A stretch of 39,397 bases of DNA. Source: Asticcacaulis biprosthecium C19. Lineage in GTDB: Bacteria; Pseudomonadota; Alphaproteobacteria; Caulobacterales; Caulobacteraceae. The stretch covers positions 2,226,432 to 2,265,828 of the forward strand of contig NZ_GL883077.1 of NCBI RefSeq assembly GCF_000204015.1, in the 5' to 3' direction. Shown one piece after another: positions 1-7,382 of this stretch. The translations under genes were made by a program, and so were the position numbers. The stretch's first letter is position 1. Every line of letters begins with the position of its first letter. The notes beneath the pieces were generated by a model that saw only the letters and a program-made list of their open reading frames with translations, was not told the DNA's origin and made no database searches.

Positions 1-176
1 TCGGCGTTGGTGCGGGTGCCGCGCGCCCGGGCGTAGCTGTTGCCGTTGTGGCTGCCGGCGGCGACGGCGCCGTTGGCGCCGCGAGCGCGGACACGTCCTT
101 CGGCCGCCTGGGCGACCGTGGTCAGGGTGAGCGACAGGATCGCGGCACTCAGCAGGGTGGTGGTCAGGGTCTTCAT
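1..176 (-). CDS. Small secreted protein, N-terminal part only
   Basis: The reading frame begins at ATG 176 and runs off the left edge after 58 codons. The first 25 or so residues form a classical Sec signal peptide: a lysine, a leucine/threonine-rich hydrophobic core, then VAQAA as a likely cleavage site. The mature part seen is rich in Gly, Ala, Arg and Asn (RARGANGAVAAGSHNGN), a low-complexity composition seen in small exported proteins of unknown function. An in-frame ATG lies at 185, but the AAGGA about eight bases before 176 favours the shorter start. It is transcribed away from the two-component genes and shares their promoter region, so the regulator may control it. I do not recognise a family. 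Confidence 0.6.
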   Translation of the reverse strand, partial: MKTLTTTLLSAAILSLTLTTVAQAAEGRVRARGANGAVAAGSHNGNSYARARGTRTNA

Positions 177-185
177 GTTGGTCAT

Positions 186-389
186 CCTTGATGTGGGTTT
201 GATTTAGGTTTGGGGGAGGGGGGGATACGCGAACTGATGCCCTATCCTGGCTCAAAGCCTGTTACGCGGTGATGTCGCCGGGGTGTGCGAGTGTGACGGG
301 CGGTTACGCGGGGCGGTGGCTGTAACCGCTTGTAACAACTTGCTTGCGGCGGGCGGCGCGGCGGGCGTTATAGTCGCGTTGAGAGGACA
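186..389. promoter_or_regulatory. Divergent promoter region with TGTAAC direct repeats
   Basis: No gene is seen here. TGTAAC occurs at 321-326 and 331-336, exactly one helical turn apart, the arrangement usual for OmpR-family regulators. The inverted form GTTACGCGG is found at 261-269 and 303-311. A possible -10 element TATAGT is at 369-374 for the response regulator gene. The placement just upstream of that promoter suggests a binding site of the regulator encoded at 390. This is inference from motif layout. Confidence 0.4.
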
Positions 390-1148
390 ATGATGACCGA
401 AACCAAAGGCCGACTGCTGGTGCTGGATGACGACGCGGAGATGCGCGCCCTGCTGCAGCGCTACCTCAGCGAAAACCACCATCAGGTCCGTGCCGTGCCG
501 GACGCGTCGGCCCTGTATCGCCTGCTGGCGCGCGAAAGCTTTGATCTGCTGGTGCTCGACCTGATGATGCCGGGCGAGGATGGGCTGGCGGTGTGCCGCA
601 AGTTGCGCGGCGAAGGTCAGATGATCCCGATTATCATGCTGACGGCGCGCGGCGATCCCGTCGATCGCGTGCTGGGGCTGGAAATGGGCGCCGACGACTA
701 CCTGGCCAAGCCCTTCCTGCCGCGTGAGCTGCTGGCGCGAATCGAGGCGGTACGGCGCCGTCAGAGCTTCGTGCCGCAGTTGGGCGGTGCCGGGCAGGGT
801 CAGGTGGTTTTCGGGCCGTACGAACTGGATATGGCGCGGATGCGGCTGACGCGTGACGGCGCAGCCGTGGAGTTGTCGACGCGCGAATTCATGTTGCTCA
901 AGACCCTGGTCAGCCATGCCGGCCGGCCGTTATCGCGCGCCCAGATCATCGACCTGGCCCTGGGCCGCGACGCCGAGATCACCGATCGCGCGGTCGATGT
1001 GCAGGTGGTGCGGCTGCGGTGCGGGCCTTCATGCGCGCCCTGGCCGACCGTCTGCGTCGACAGCCCCACCTTGACTGGCGCACCGATGGCGGGCGCCGGC
1101 TGTGGGTCCAGGTCTATATGGCCGGCGAGCCCTACTGGATCGGTTTGA
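390..1148 (+). CDS. OmpR-family response regulator, C-terminus lost by deletion
   Basis: Residues 8-125 are a complete receiver domain with the acidic cluster DDD at 13-15, phospho-acceptor Asp57 (VLDLMMPGEDG) and Lys107 in AKPF. Residues about 140-210 are a winged-helix DNA-binding domain, intact as far as DVQVVRLR. There the match stops abruptly. The expected remainder (RKL..., then the wing ending in a GxGY turn, about 25-30 residues) is missing, and the frame reads about 42 unrelated residues to 1148. The next reading frame, a kinase lacking its N-terminus, starts inside this gene. I infer a deletion at about position 1020 that removed the end of the regulator and the start of the kinase. 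GAGAGGA precedes ATG 390, with a second ATG at 393. DNA binding is doubtful without the wing. Confidence 0.8.
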   Translation: MMTETKGRLLVLDDDAEMRALLQRYLSENHHQVRAVPDASALYRLLARESFDLLVLDLMMPGEDGLAVCRKLRGEGQMIPIIMLTARGDPVDRVLGLEMGADDYLAKPFLPRELLARIEAVRRRQSFVPQLGGAGQGQVVFGPYELDMARMRLTRDGAAVELSTREFMLLKTLVSHAGRPLSRAQIIDLALGRDAEITDRAVDVQVVRLRCGPSCAPWPTVCVDSPTLTGAPMAGAGCGSRSIWPASPTGSV

Positions 1149-2032
1149 AGCCCAAGTCGGTCTATTCCCCCAGTGGCCTGCTCATCACCTTGGGCTTCAT
1201 TGCCGTCGCCCTGGCGTCGCTGGCGGCCTACTGGCTGAGCCGGCAGTTGCTTAGACCATTGACCGAACTGCGGGCAGCCGCTGACCGGCTCAATCTCAGC
1301 GCCAGCCCCGAGCCTCTACGTGAGGACGGCCTGGACGAGATCGCCGGCCTGAGCCGCAGTTTCAACGCCATGACCGAACGGCTGCGCGGCATAGAGGCCA
1401 ATCGCGCCCTGGTCCTGGCCGGCATTTCGCACGACCTGCGCTCACCCCTGACGAAATTGCGTCTGGGCCTGGAGATGGCCGACATTGATGATCGCGACCT
1501 TCGCGAGAGCACGATCCGGCAGGTCGATACCATCGAGACCGTCCTGTCACGTTTCCTGCAATTTGCCCGCGGTTTCGATGCTGAACCCGTCGAGACGGTG
1601 GCGCTGGCGGGGGTGTTCGCAACCTTGCGGGCCGACCATGCTGACGCCGGTGTTCAGGCGGAAATGCCGCCGCTAGACGTGACCTTTTTGGCGCGGCCGG
1701 TGGCGCTGCGCCGGGCGCTGGGCAATCTGGTCGAAAATGCCCTGCGCTATGGCCGCGCGCCGGTGCGCCTGGCGTGGCGGCGCGAGGGCGAGGCCTTGGT
1801 GATCAGCGTCATCGATCAGGGCGAGGGCTTCGCTGAGGAAGACACCGAGTTGTTTCTCAAGCCGTTTGTGCGTGGCGATGCTGCGCGGCAGCCCGACGCC
1901 GCCCATATGCCGGGCACGGGGCTGGGCCTGGCCATGGTCGATCAGATCGTCCGGCTGCACGGCTGGCGGCTGGCGTTTAACCGAAGCGCGGTCGGGTTTG
2001 AGGCGACCATCATGATTCCGAACCGAGCATAG
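1019..2032 (+). CDS. EnvZ-like sensor histidine kinase, N-terminus lost
   Basis: The frame opens at GTG 1019 inside the upstream regulator gene, without a ribosome binding site. Residues 1-48 match the end of a periplasmic sensor domain (LDWRTDGGRRLWVQV...GEPYWIGL). Residues 52-74 are a transmembrane helix, followed by HAMP (about 75-128), HisKA with His138 in AGISHDLRSPLTKLR, and an ATPase domain with N-box NLVENALRYG, G1 box DQGEGF and G2 box GTGLGLAMV. EnvZ-type kinases normally have a first transmembrane helix and about 100 more periplasmic residues. Both are absent here, consistent with one deletion joining the two genes. The catalytic core looks intact, but membrane topology and sensing should be impaired. 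It ends 'PNRA' at 2032. Confidence 0.8.
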   Translation: MRAFMRALADRLRRQPHLDWRTDGGRRLWVQVYMAGEPYWIGLKPKSVYSPSGLLITLGFIAVALASLAAYWLSRQLLRPLTELRAAADRLNLSASPEPLREDGLDEIAGLSRSFNAMTERLRGIEANRALVLAGISHDLRSPLTKLRLGLEMADIDDRDLRESTIRQVDTIETVLSRFLQFARGFDAEPVETVALAGVFATLRADHADAGVQAEMPPLDVTFLARPVALRRALGNLVENALRYGRAPVRLAWRREGEALVISVIDQGEGFAEEDTELFLKPFVRGDAARQPDAAHMPGTGLGLAMVDQIVRLHGWRLAFNRSAVGFEATIMIPNRA

Positions 2033-2074
2033 GCGGGAGGAGGACGTCGTGACCGCCGTGTCGATTGTTAGTTT

Positions 2075-2659
2075 TCAGCCTTCTGCCAGGGCCTGCGCAA
2101 CATCGAAACCGGCCCGATGGCAGACGGCTTCATAGTAGCGTAGTTCATTGCCCAAAGCGGTCATGATGCGCTTGAGCGTCTTTTTTGAGGTGGTATCGGC
2201 CGTTGACAGCGCGTCTAACTGGCGGATCAGACCGTGTAGGCGGTCTGCGGGAAAGGCGACGTACGGAAAGCGTTGTCCGGGCATAGCGACAACGGTGGAG
2301 CCACCAGCCGTGCTGAGCAGGGCGGCTTTTTCGTAGTCGTCGGTGTCGGGCAGTTCGCCCGGCTGCAGCGGAAGGCCAAGGTCGCGGCTGCCAAGCCAGG
2401 TCAGGTTGCCGCTGCGGTAGGCTTCGGAGGTGTAGAGCTTGGTGGATATGGCCTGGAGTGTGAGGCTCATGGCCTGGACGGGATCGACTCCGTAACCATG
2501 GTATAGTTTTTCTGCACCTATGCCGACGATACGATAGGGGCAACGGGCGTCGTTTCTGCCATGGGGCTCAGGCTTCCAGACGAAAATGTCAACGTGGCCG
2601 CCGGGTTTCAGGTCGAAGCGGCGGATAAGGACGGCGTCCTGGATATCCGGTTCGGACAT
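2075..2659 (-). CDS. Hypothetical protein, DUF6968-like N-terminal half
   Basis: 194 residues from ATG 2659 (MSEPDIQDAVLIRRFDL). The open frame continues upstream to 2713, but that part reads like non-coding sequence. The first 90 residues contain a pattern IRRFDLKPGG...V.KPEP....CPYRIVGIGAEK..YGVDPVQAMSLTLQAI, which I associate, from memory and tentatively, with the uncharacterised family DUF6968. Residues 95-194 have no recognised motif. No signal peptide or membrane segment is visible, so a cytoplasmic location is likely. It stands alone downstream of the sigma factor gene on the same strand, with about 380 bases between them. Confidence 0.6.
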   Translation of the reverse strand: MSEPDIQDAVLIRRFDLKPGGHVDIFVWKPEPHGRNDARCPYRIVGIGAEKLYHGYGVDPVQAMSLTLQAISTKLYTSEAYRSGNLTWLGSRDLGLPLQPGELPDTDDYEKAALLSTAGGSTVVAMPGQRFPYVAFPADRLHGLIRQLDALSTADTTSKKTLKRIMTALGNELRYYEAVCHRAGFDVAQALAEG

Positions 2660-3043
2660 GGTGGATCCATGGGTTGCGCTATCGAATGCCAACCTGGAAA
2701 GAGGTTGACACATATTGTGCAGGCTTCAATTTGCACGTCAGCAGACTGCTGGCGTTGGTATAACTGCACATGTTTTGACGATGTTGCAAGCGGACTCCGA
2801 AAGGCGAGCCACTTACATAATACCAAGCCTCATAAAGAATGACGCTTGGTATTCGCTTTTATTCAGCTCAAGCGCCGGACTAGGCGCCCCCCATGGCTCC
2901 TCGCAAAAACTCGGGCGCGCAAGAACGTTCTCTGGCGCGCTTGCCAACCCGCGATGAGTCAAGGTCATCGCGGGTTGGTATAAGTCCCGTACTGGCGAAG
3001 CTGACACCGCCGGCTGTCCCGACGCGATTTATGTGGGTCACCG
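2660..3043. other. Intergenic region with inverted repeats, no gene seen
   Basis: No coding sequence is supported. It holds a 10-bp inverted repeat AATACCAAGC/GCTTGGTATT (2819-2828 and 2844-2853) and the hairpin at 2944-2978. GTTGGTATAA occurs at 2754-2763 and again at 2974-2983. The recurring TTATACCAA-like core could be an operator or promoter element for the gene ending at 2075. Confidence 0.4.
2944..2978. terminator. 14-bp perfect hairpin downstream of the ECF sigma gene
   Basis: Arms CCAACCCGCGATGA (2944-2957) and its exact complement (2965-2978) enclose a 7-base loop. It lies 66 bases past the stop codon of the sigma factor gene in the direction of transcription. There is no T run on either strand, so it may be a weak terminator or an mRNA-end stabiliser. 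Confidence 0.4.
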
Positions 3044-3586
3044 TCAATGGGATACACAAACCACCCGGCGTAGTTCTGCCAGCCCGGTCCGGATCCGATT
3101 TTGGGCAATTTCAAGAGGCACGCCCAGTTCGACCGCCAATTCGCCGTGCGACAGTCCTGACGAAAAACACAAGGTAAGGGCATTTTTTATGTCCGGCTTC
3201 ATGCCTTCAAGGCACCGGCGGATTTTTGAGCTGGTCCCTGGTAATACCCAATCGCTTTCGTCGTTGCACTCCGTCGCCAGGACTTTTTCGTTCGGGGCTG
3301 GGCCTGCACCCTCCTGGGTCGATTTTCGCAACCATTCGATCGCCCGGCGTCTGGCTATTGAAAAAAGCCAGACCCTGGCATCTTGGGCGCGCCGGTCGAA
3401 GAGGCAAGCTTTTCGCCATATGCCTACAAAGACGTCCTCAAGCAGGTCCTTGGCAACGTCCTGGCTTCGGGTCATCCGAGCCAATAATGTGAAGAGTCCT
3501 GGTCCCAGCCGCTTGCACAGCATCCGGAATGCCAATTGATCCCCAAAAGATATTTTTCCAGTAAAATTTCCGGTTCTGAAGTACAA
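3044..3586 (-). CDS. ECF-type RNA polymerase sigma factor
   Basis: 180 residues, typical for an ECF sigma factor. Region 2 spans about 16-88 (DQLAFRMLCKRLGP...DLLEDVFVGIWRKA...ARVWLFSIARRRAIEWLRK). Region 4 spans about 130-176 (IKNALTLCFSSGLSHGELAVELGVPLEIAQNRIRTGLAELRR), a helix-turn-helix that would read the -35 box. The start is TTG 3586: GAGG lies five bases before it and no better ATG keeps region 2 whole. No anti-sigma factor of the ChrR, RskA or FecR kind is encoded next to it, which is unusual for the group. It diverges from the Old Yellow Enzyme gene across an AT-rich promoter region, so it may control that redox gene; this is inference. Confidence 0.8.
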   Translation of the reverse strand: MYFRTGNFTGKISFGDQLAFRMLCKRLGPGLFTLLARMTRSQDVAKDLLEDVFVGIWRKACLFDRRAQDARVWLFSIARRRAIEWLRKSTQEGAGPAPNEKVLATECNDESDWVLPGTSSKIRRCLEGMKPDIKNALTLCFSSGLSHGELAVELGVPLEIAQNRIRTGLAELRRVVCVSH

Positions 3587-3889
3587 TTTTCCTCGTAAGA
3601 ATTTAAAATTGTATTTTGAAAGTTTGATTTATATTCGAACATTTGAAAATACTCTCCGCTAATTGGAGACGGTTTCTCATTCAGCGTAAATTTTCAATAC
3701 GGCGTCATCTATTCGAGCTTTGCATTTATGCGCATTATTGCCGGCTTTAGCGCGTTTGAGGGTAGCGATTGGCGCGGCGCAACACCATGTAGCCGTAACG
3801 GTCAGTGTGAGACTGTGTTTTTTGGCAGGTCGTGTGCTTCGAACGCGCCGAGCCAGATGCCTGCTTTTTGTCACCCTTGGGAGTCTCCA
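3587..3889. promoter_or_regulatory. AT-rich divergent promoter region (sigma factor / OYE)
   Basis: About 300 bases without a gene. The half next to the sigma gene (3590-3720) is markedly AT-rich compared with its surroundings and probably contains its promoter. The open frame that extends the oxidoreductase upstream to 3728 lacks family similarity. I could not assign -35/-10 boxes with confidence. Confidence 0.35.
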
Positions 3890-4978
3890 ATGTCCTTACT
3901 TTTTTCAAAGACCACGCTTGGCCCACTGAGCCTGCAAAACCGCATCGTCATGGCGCCGATGACGCGCAGCCGTGCGATCGGCAACATCCCCAATGACCTG
4001 ATGGCAACCTACTATGCCCAACGCGCATCGGCGGGGCTGATTGTCACCGAAGGCACCTCTCCGTCGCCCAATGGTCTTGGCTATGCCCGTATCCCCGGTA
4101 TCTTTGATCATGCGCAACTGGCTGGATGGAAAAAGGTTACTGACGCTGTCCACGCAGAGGGGGGCAAGATATTCGTTCAGCTGATGCATACAGGCCGGGT
4201 CAGCCACGCCTTGAACCTTCCCGCAGGTGCGCGGGCTATTGGACCTTCTGCCATTGCGGCAGTGGGTGAAATGTGGACCGATACAGAGCAAATGAAATCT
4301 CTGCCAACACCCGAGCCCATGAGCGAAAGTGATATCAAGGCCGCGATTTCTGAGTATGTGCAGGCGGCGCAAAATGCGATGACCGCTGGATTCGACGGCA
4401 TCGAACTGCACGGCGCCAACGGGTATCTCATCGAGCAATTTATTCGCCCCACCTCGAACCAGCGTACAGATAACTATGGCGGGAGCCTTGAGAACCGCGC
4501 GCGTTTCCTGATGGATGTCGTTACGGCAACCGTAGCGGCGATCGGCAAGGATCGCGTCGGCGTCCGCCTTTCGCCCTTTGGCGTCTTCAATGATATGCCG
4601 GACTATCCAGAGCAGGCGGCCGACTACGCCTATATTGTCGAACAGCTCAATGTGTCGGGCCTCGTCTATCTTCATCTGGTTGATCATTCGTCCATGGGTG
4701 CGCCCACGGTTCCGGCGTCTATCAAGGCGGTGTTCCGAAAATCTTTCACGCGGACACTCATCCTTTCGGGTGGCTATGATGCCGCCGGGGCCGAGAGCGA
4801 TCTCACGGCTGGAAATGGAGATCTCATTGCGGTGGGGCGCCCTCTGCTCGCCAATCCGGATCTGGTTCAGCGCTGGCAGGATGGCGCGGCCTTGAATGCG
4901 GCCGATATGGACACCTTCTACACGCCGGGACCAAAGGGCTACACCGACTACCCGGTTGAAGCCACTACGCCCGCATAG
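3890..4978 (+). CDS. Old Yellow Enzyme family alkene reductase (NADH:flavin oxidoreductase)
   Basis: 362 residues from ATG 3890, preceded by GGGAG, the usual size for this family. It would be an FMN-containing TIM barrel that reduces activated C=C bonds (enones, maleimides, nitro compounds) using NAD(P)H, in the cytoplasm. Visible marks are the N-terminal LGPLSLQNRIVMAPMTRSRA, the substrate-binding pair His174/Asn177 in ELHGANGYLIEQF, the RTDNYGGSLENRARF motif just after, and the FMN phosphate-binding end LIAVGRPLLANPDLVQRW. It is close to the NemA/XenA/OPR type. The next gene downstream is another oxidoreductase, and an ECF sigma gene diverges upstream, suggesting an electrophile or oxidative-stress role. 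Confidence 0.9.
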   Translation: MSLLFSKTTLGPLSLQNRIVMAPMTRSRAIGNIPNDLMATYYAQRASAGLIVTEGTSPSPNGLGYARIPGIFDHAQLAGWKKVTDAVHAEGGKIFVQLMHTGRVSHALNLPAGARAIGPSAIAAVGEMWTDTEQMKSLPTPEPMSESDIKAAISEYVQAAQNAMTAGFDGIELHGANGYLIEQFIRPTSNQRTDNYGGSLENRARFLMDVVTATVAAIGKDRVGVRLSPFGVFNDMPDYPEQAADYAYIVEQLNVSGLVYLHLVDHSSMGAPTVPASIKAVFRKSFTRTLILSGGYDAAGAESDLTAGNGDLIAVGRPLLANPDLVQRWQDGAALNAADMDTFYTPGPKGYTDYPVEATTPA

Positions 4979-5120
4979 AACGGGTTGTGTTCAGACGGAA
5001 ATGTTTGACAGACGACAACCCGCTTTAATTTTTAGATCGTTTATACGCTCCGCGCGTTTTTGGATTTGATTCCGTGTAAACGCGCTTTGCTAACGGCAAG
5101 TGGAACGCCAGGGAAAGATC
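4979..5120 (+). promoter_or_regulatory. Intergenic hairpin and possible SDR promoter
   Basis: CGGGTTGT (4981-4988) pairs with ACAACCCG (5015-5022), followed by the T-rich CTTTAATTTTTAG, a plausible terminator for the Old Yellow Enzyme gene. Downstream, GTTTATACG (5039-5047) and CGTGTAAAC (5073-5081) form an imperfect inverted repeat that could be an operator for the dehydrogenase. The first 25 bases recur after the dehydrogenase gene at 6129-6153. Confidence 0.4.
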
Positions 5121-6017
5121 ATGGTAGCGAGGACGGCCGCGATAGGGGAATGGACGACGGCAGACATTCCGTCATTGGACGGCAGACATGTCATCGTAAC
5201 CGGTGCAAACAGTGGCATTGGATACCAGGCGGCCATGGTTCTGGCCGCACATGGAGCACAGGTCACCCTGGCCTGTCGCGATGTAGCCAAGGGTAATGCG
5301 GCGGCTGACGCAATACGTCGCAATTGCGCAAACGCTGCCGTTGCCGTGGCCCGCCTCGATTTGGCGTCTCTCGCATCTGTCCGAAGCTTCGCTGATACTG
5401 TTCTGTCACAGGGCCAACCCCTGCATTGCCTGATCAACAACGCCGGTGTCATGGCCCCGCCGAAACGGCTCGAAACCGAGGACGGCTTTGAATTGCAGTT
5501 CGGCACCAATGTGCTTGGCCACTTTGCCTTGACGGCCCTGTTGATGCCTGCGCTCGAACGGCCAGCACGCGAAACCTCTGGTCACGTCACGGCCCCCCAG
5601 CCTTCGAACCGGGCACGCGTTGTGATCGTCGCGTCTATTGCGCACAAACGTGGCCGGATCGATTTCGACGACCTGCAATCCGAGAAAGCCTATTCCGCCA
5701 TGGGATCCTATGCGCAATCGAAGCTGGCCGATCTCATGTTCGCCTTTGAACTGGATCGCCGGCTGCGTGCGGCAGGGTCCAAGGTCTTGTCTGTCGCGGT
5801 ACATCCTGGTGTGGCGAGCACGAATCTGTTTCGGACCGGCGACTATAGCGGCATGGAAAAAGTTGTGCGCGACGCTCTCGGTCCCGTCATCGGGGCGGTG
5901 CTCAATACGGATGCAGCGGGCGCCCTGCCAACCCTATACGCGTCAATTGCCGACACAGTTGTGGGGGCGGATATTATGGGCCGCAAGGCCTGCTTGAAGC
6001 GCGCGGCAAGCGGATAG
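5121..6017 (+). CDS. Short-chain dehydrogenase/reductase, C-terminus frameshifted
   Basis: 298 residues as read. AGGGA six bases before ATG 5121 decides the start over GTG 5100. It is a Rossmann-fold SDR close to the retinol-dehydrogenase/protochlorophyllide-reductase-like group: NAD(P)-binding TGANSGIG at 28-35, CRD after beta-2, NNAG in the middle, and the catalytic YAQSK. The frame is normal until TVVG, then reads ADIMGRKACLKRAASG and stops. Shifting by one base at the G run 5963-5967 restores a proper family ending (GGYYGPQGLLEARGKRIGK... ending DTTFSI) at 6115. One G is therefore missing, by mutation or by sequencing error. The catalytic core is untouched. Confidence 0.85.
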   Translation: MVARTAAIGEWTTADIPSLDGRHVIVTGANSGIGYQAAMVLAAHGAQVTLACRDVAKGNAAADAIRRNCANAAVAVARLDLASLASVRSFADTVLSQGQPLHCLINNAGVMAPPKRLETEDGFELQFGTNVLGHFALTALLMPALERPARETSGHVTAPQPSNRARVVIVASIAHKRGRIDFDDLQSEKAYSAMGSYAQSKLADLMFAFELDRRLRAAGSKVLSVAVHPGVASTNLFRTGDYSGMEKVVRDALGPVIGAVLNTDAAGALPTLYASIADTVVGADIMGRKACLKRAASG

Positions 6018-6115
6018 GAAAAGCCAGGGTTGCCGTTCAGGCAAATGACATTGAGGCCGCCACCCGGCTTTGGGAGGCCTGCGAAGGTCTCACCGACACG
6101 ACTTTCTCGATTTAA
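6018..6115 (+). pseudogene. Severed C-terminal tail of the SDR gene
   Basis: In the frame one base ahead of the upstream dehydrogenase, this stretch encodes KRIGKARVAVQANDIEAATR followed by LWEACEGLTDTTFSI and TAA 6113-6115. That is the expected end of this SDR group (…LARRLWEVSEELTG…). It is not translated in the current frame. The restored protein would have about 331 residues. Confidence 0.75.
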
Positions 6116-6311
6116 AACAGGATTCGCGCGGGTTGTGTTCAAATGGAAACGTTAGGCGGAACACAATCTGACTTGTGAATCCGATAGCCTGAAGTGGGGA
6201 GAGGGAGTTTTTTGATAGCTTCGACTACGTCGCCGGGATGAAATCTTGAAAGCGCTTTCAAGCTGTGTCAGTTTCAGGGCCTGATACTACCGGTTATATG
6301 GCGGGGATGAC
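6116..6311 (+). promoter_or_regulatory. Promoter region of the first LacI gene with an 18-bp palindrome
   Basis: No gene is seen. CTTGAAAGCGCTTTCAAG (6245-6262) is a perfect palindrome about 50 bases before the LacI start, typical of a LacI/GalR operator with a central CG step, so autoregulation is likely. TTGTGTTC (6133-6140) pairs with GAACACAA (6159-6166). The second copy of the 25-bp repeat also seen at 4981 lies at 6129-6153. Confidence 0.7.
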
Positions 6312-7382
6312 GTGAACACCGGGAAACCGACGATCGACGATGTAGCGGCGCTGGCCGGCGTAGCCCGGGTCACTGTGTCACGCGTGCTCAATGGCGGCCC
6401 CAATGTCTCCGAGAAGGCGCGCAAGGCCGTCCTGGCCGCCGTCGACAAGCTGCAGTTCAAGGTCAATATGCAGGCGCGCTTCCTGGCCGGTGGCAAGTCG
6501 CATACCGTCGGGCTGCTTTATTCCTCCGACCTCGAATCCGAACCGAACTCCTTCTATTACGCCGGTCTCGAACTGGGAGCGCTACGCGCCTGTTCCAAGG
6601 CCGGCTTCCAACTCAGCATGCATGCCGTCAACCAGCATTCGCTGCGCAAGAACGAGATGATCCTCGAACTGGTGTCGTCCAAACGCTACGAGGGCCTGAT
6701 CTTGACGCCGCCTTTTGCCGATGACATCGGGCTGCTGCAGGCGATTACCGATCTGAATTTCCCGGTTGTGGCGGTGTCGGCCGGCCATGATGCGCAGAAG
6801 CTGGTCCCCGCCGTCGGCATCGACGACGAAGCCGCCGGCTATGAGATTACCCGCCATCTGATCTCGTTGGGGCATCGCAAGTTCGCCTTCATCAAAGGGC
6901 TGGAAGGTCATATCTCGGCTGAAGATCGTTATTTCGGCTTCGTCCGCGCGTTGCGCGAAGCCGGATTGGAAGCGTCCGACATGCCAACGGCGCGTGGCAA
7001 CTTCACCTTCAAGTCTGGCACTGACATGGCGAATCAACTGCTGTGCGGGGAGGGGTTCACGGCCCTGGTCTGCGCCAATGACGACATGGCGGTCGGGGCC
7101 TTGTTCGCGGCGCATAAAGCGGGATTGGCCTTGCCGCAGGATATCTCCATCGTTGGTTTCGACGATACGCCGGTGTCGGAGATCATCTGGCCGCCCCTGA
7201 CGACCGTGCACCAGCCGTTGAAAGTCATGGGCCGGAAGGCCGCAGAGATCCTGTTCGAACGGATTTCCGGAGAGCGCATGCAGGGAAACGTGAAGCCCGT
7301 GTCGTATGTGGTGCCGCACACCCTGGTGCTGCGTGAATCGGCCGTCAGCCCGCTGAAGAGCCTGATGAAAGCGCGCTCATAG
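6312..7382 (+). CDS. LacI/GalR-family transcriptional regulator (first)
   Basis: 356 residues, normal family length. The start is GTG 6312, preceded by GGGGA; no ATG fits. Residues 7-55 are the helix-turn-helix with hinge (TIDDVAALAGVARVTVSRVLNG...VDKLQFKVNMQARFLAGG). From residue 60 there is a periplasmic-binding-protein-like sugar-sensing domain with HTVGLLYSS, GHRKFAFIKG, TALVCANDDMAVGAL and ISIVGFDDTPVSEIIWPPLTTV. It probably represses itself and the TonB receptor gene downstream, since near-identical palindromes stand before both (6245-6262 and 7749-7762), and is released by a sugar from the glycan handled by the locus. The ligand cannot be told from the sequence. Confidence 0.92.
   Translation: MNTGKPTIDDVAALAGVARVTVSRVLNGGPNVSEKARKAVLAAVDKLQFKVNMQARFLAGGKSHTVGLLYSSDLESEPNSFYYAGLELGALRACSKAGFQLSMHAVNQHSLRKNEMILELVSSKRYEGLILTPPFADDIGLLQAITDLNFPVVAVSAGHDAQKLVPAVGIDDEAAGYEITRHLISLGHRKFAFIKGLEGHISAEDRYFGFVRALREAGLEASDMPTARGNFTFKSGTDMANQLLCGEGFTALVCANDDMAVGALFAAHKAGLALPQDISIVGFDDTPVSEIIWPPLTTVHQPLKVMGRKAAEILFERISGERMQGNVKPVSYVVPHTLVLRESAVSPLKSLMKARS

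Noticed and set aside
252-917. Long minus-strand open frame opposite the response regulator
   Set aside because: It is antisense to a clear OmpR receiver domain and its His/Gln/Arg-rich text is typical of a GC-rich shadow frame.
3728-3889. N-terminal extension of the Old Yellow Enzyme
   Set aside because: The extra residues have no family similarity; ATG 3890 with GGGAG gives a normal N-terminus.
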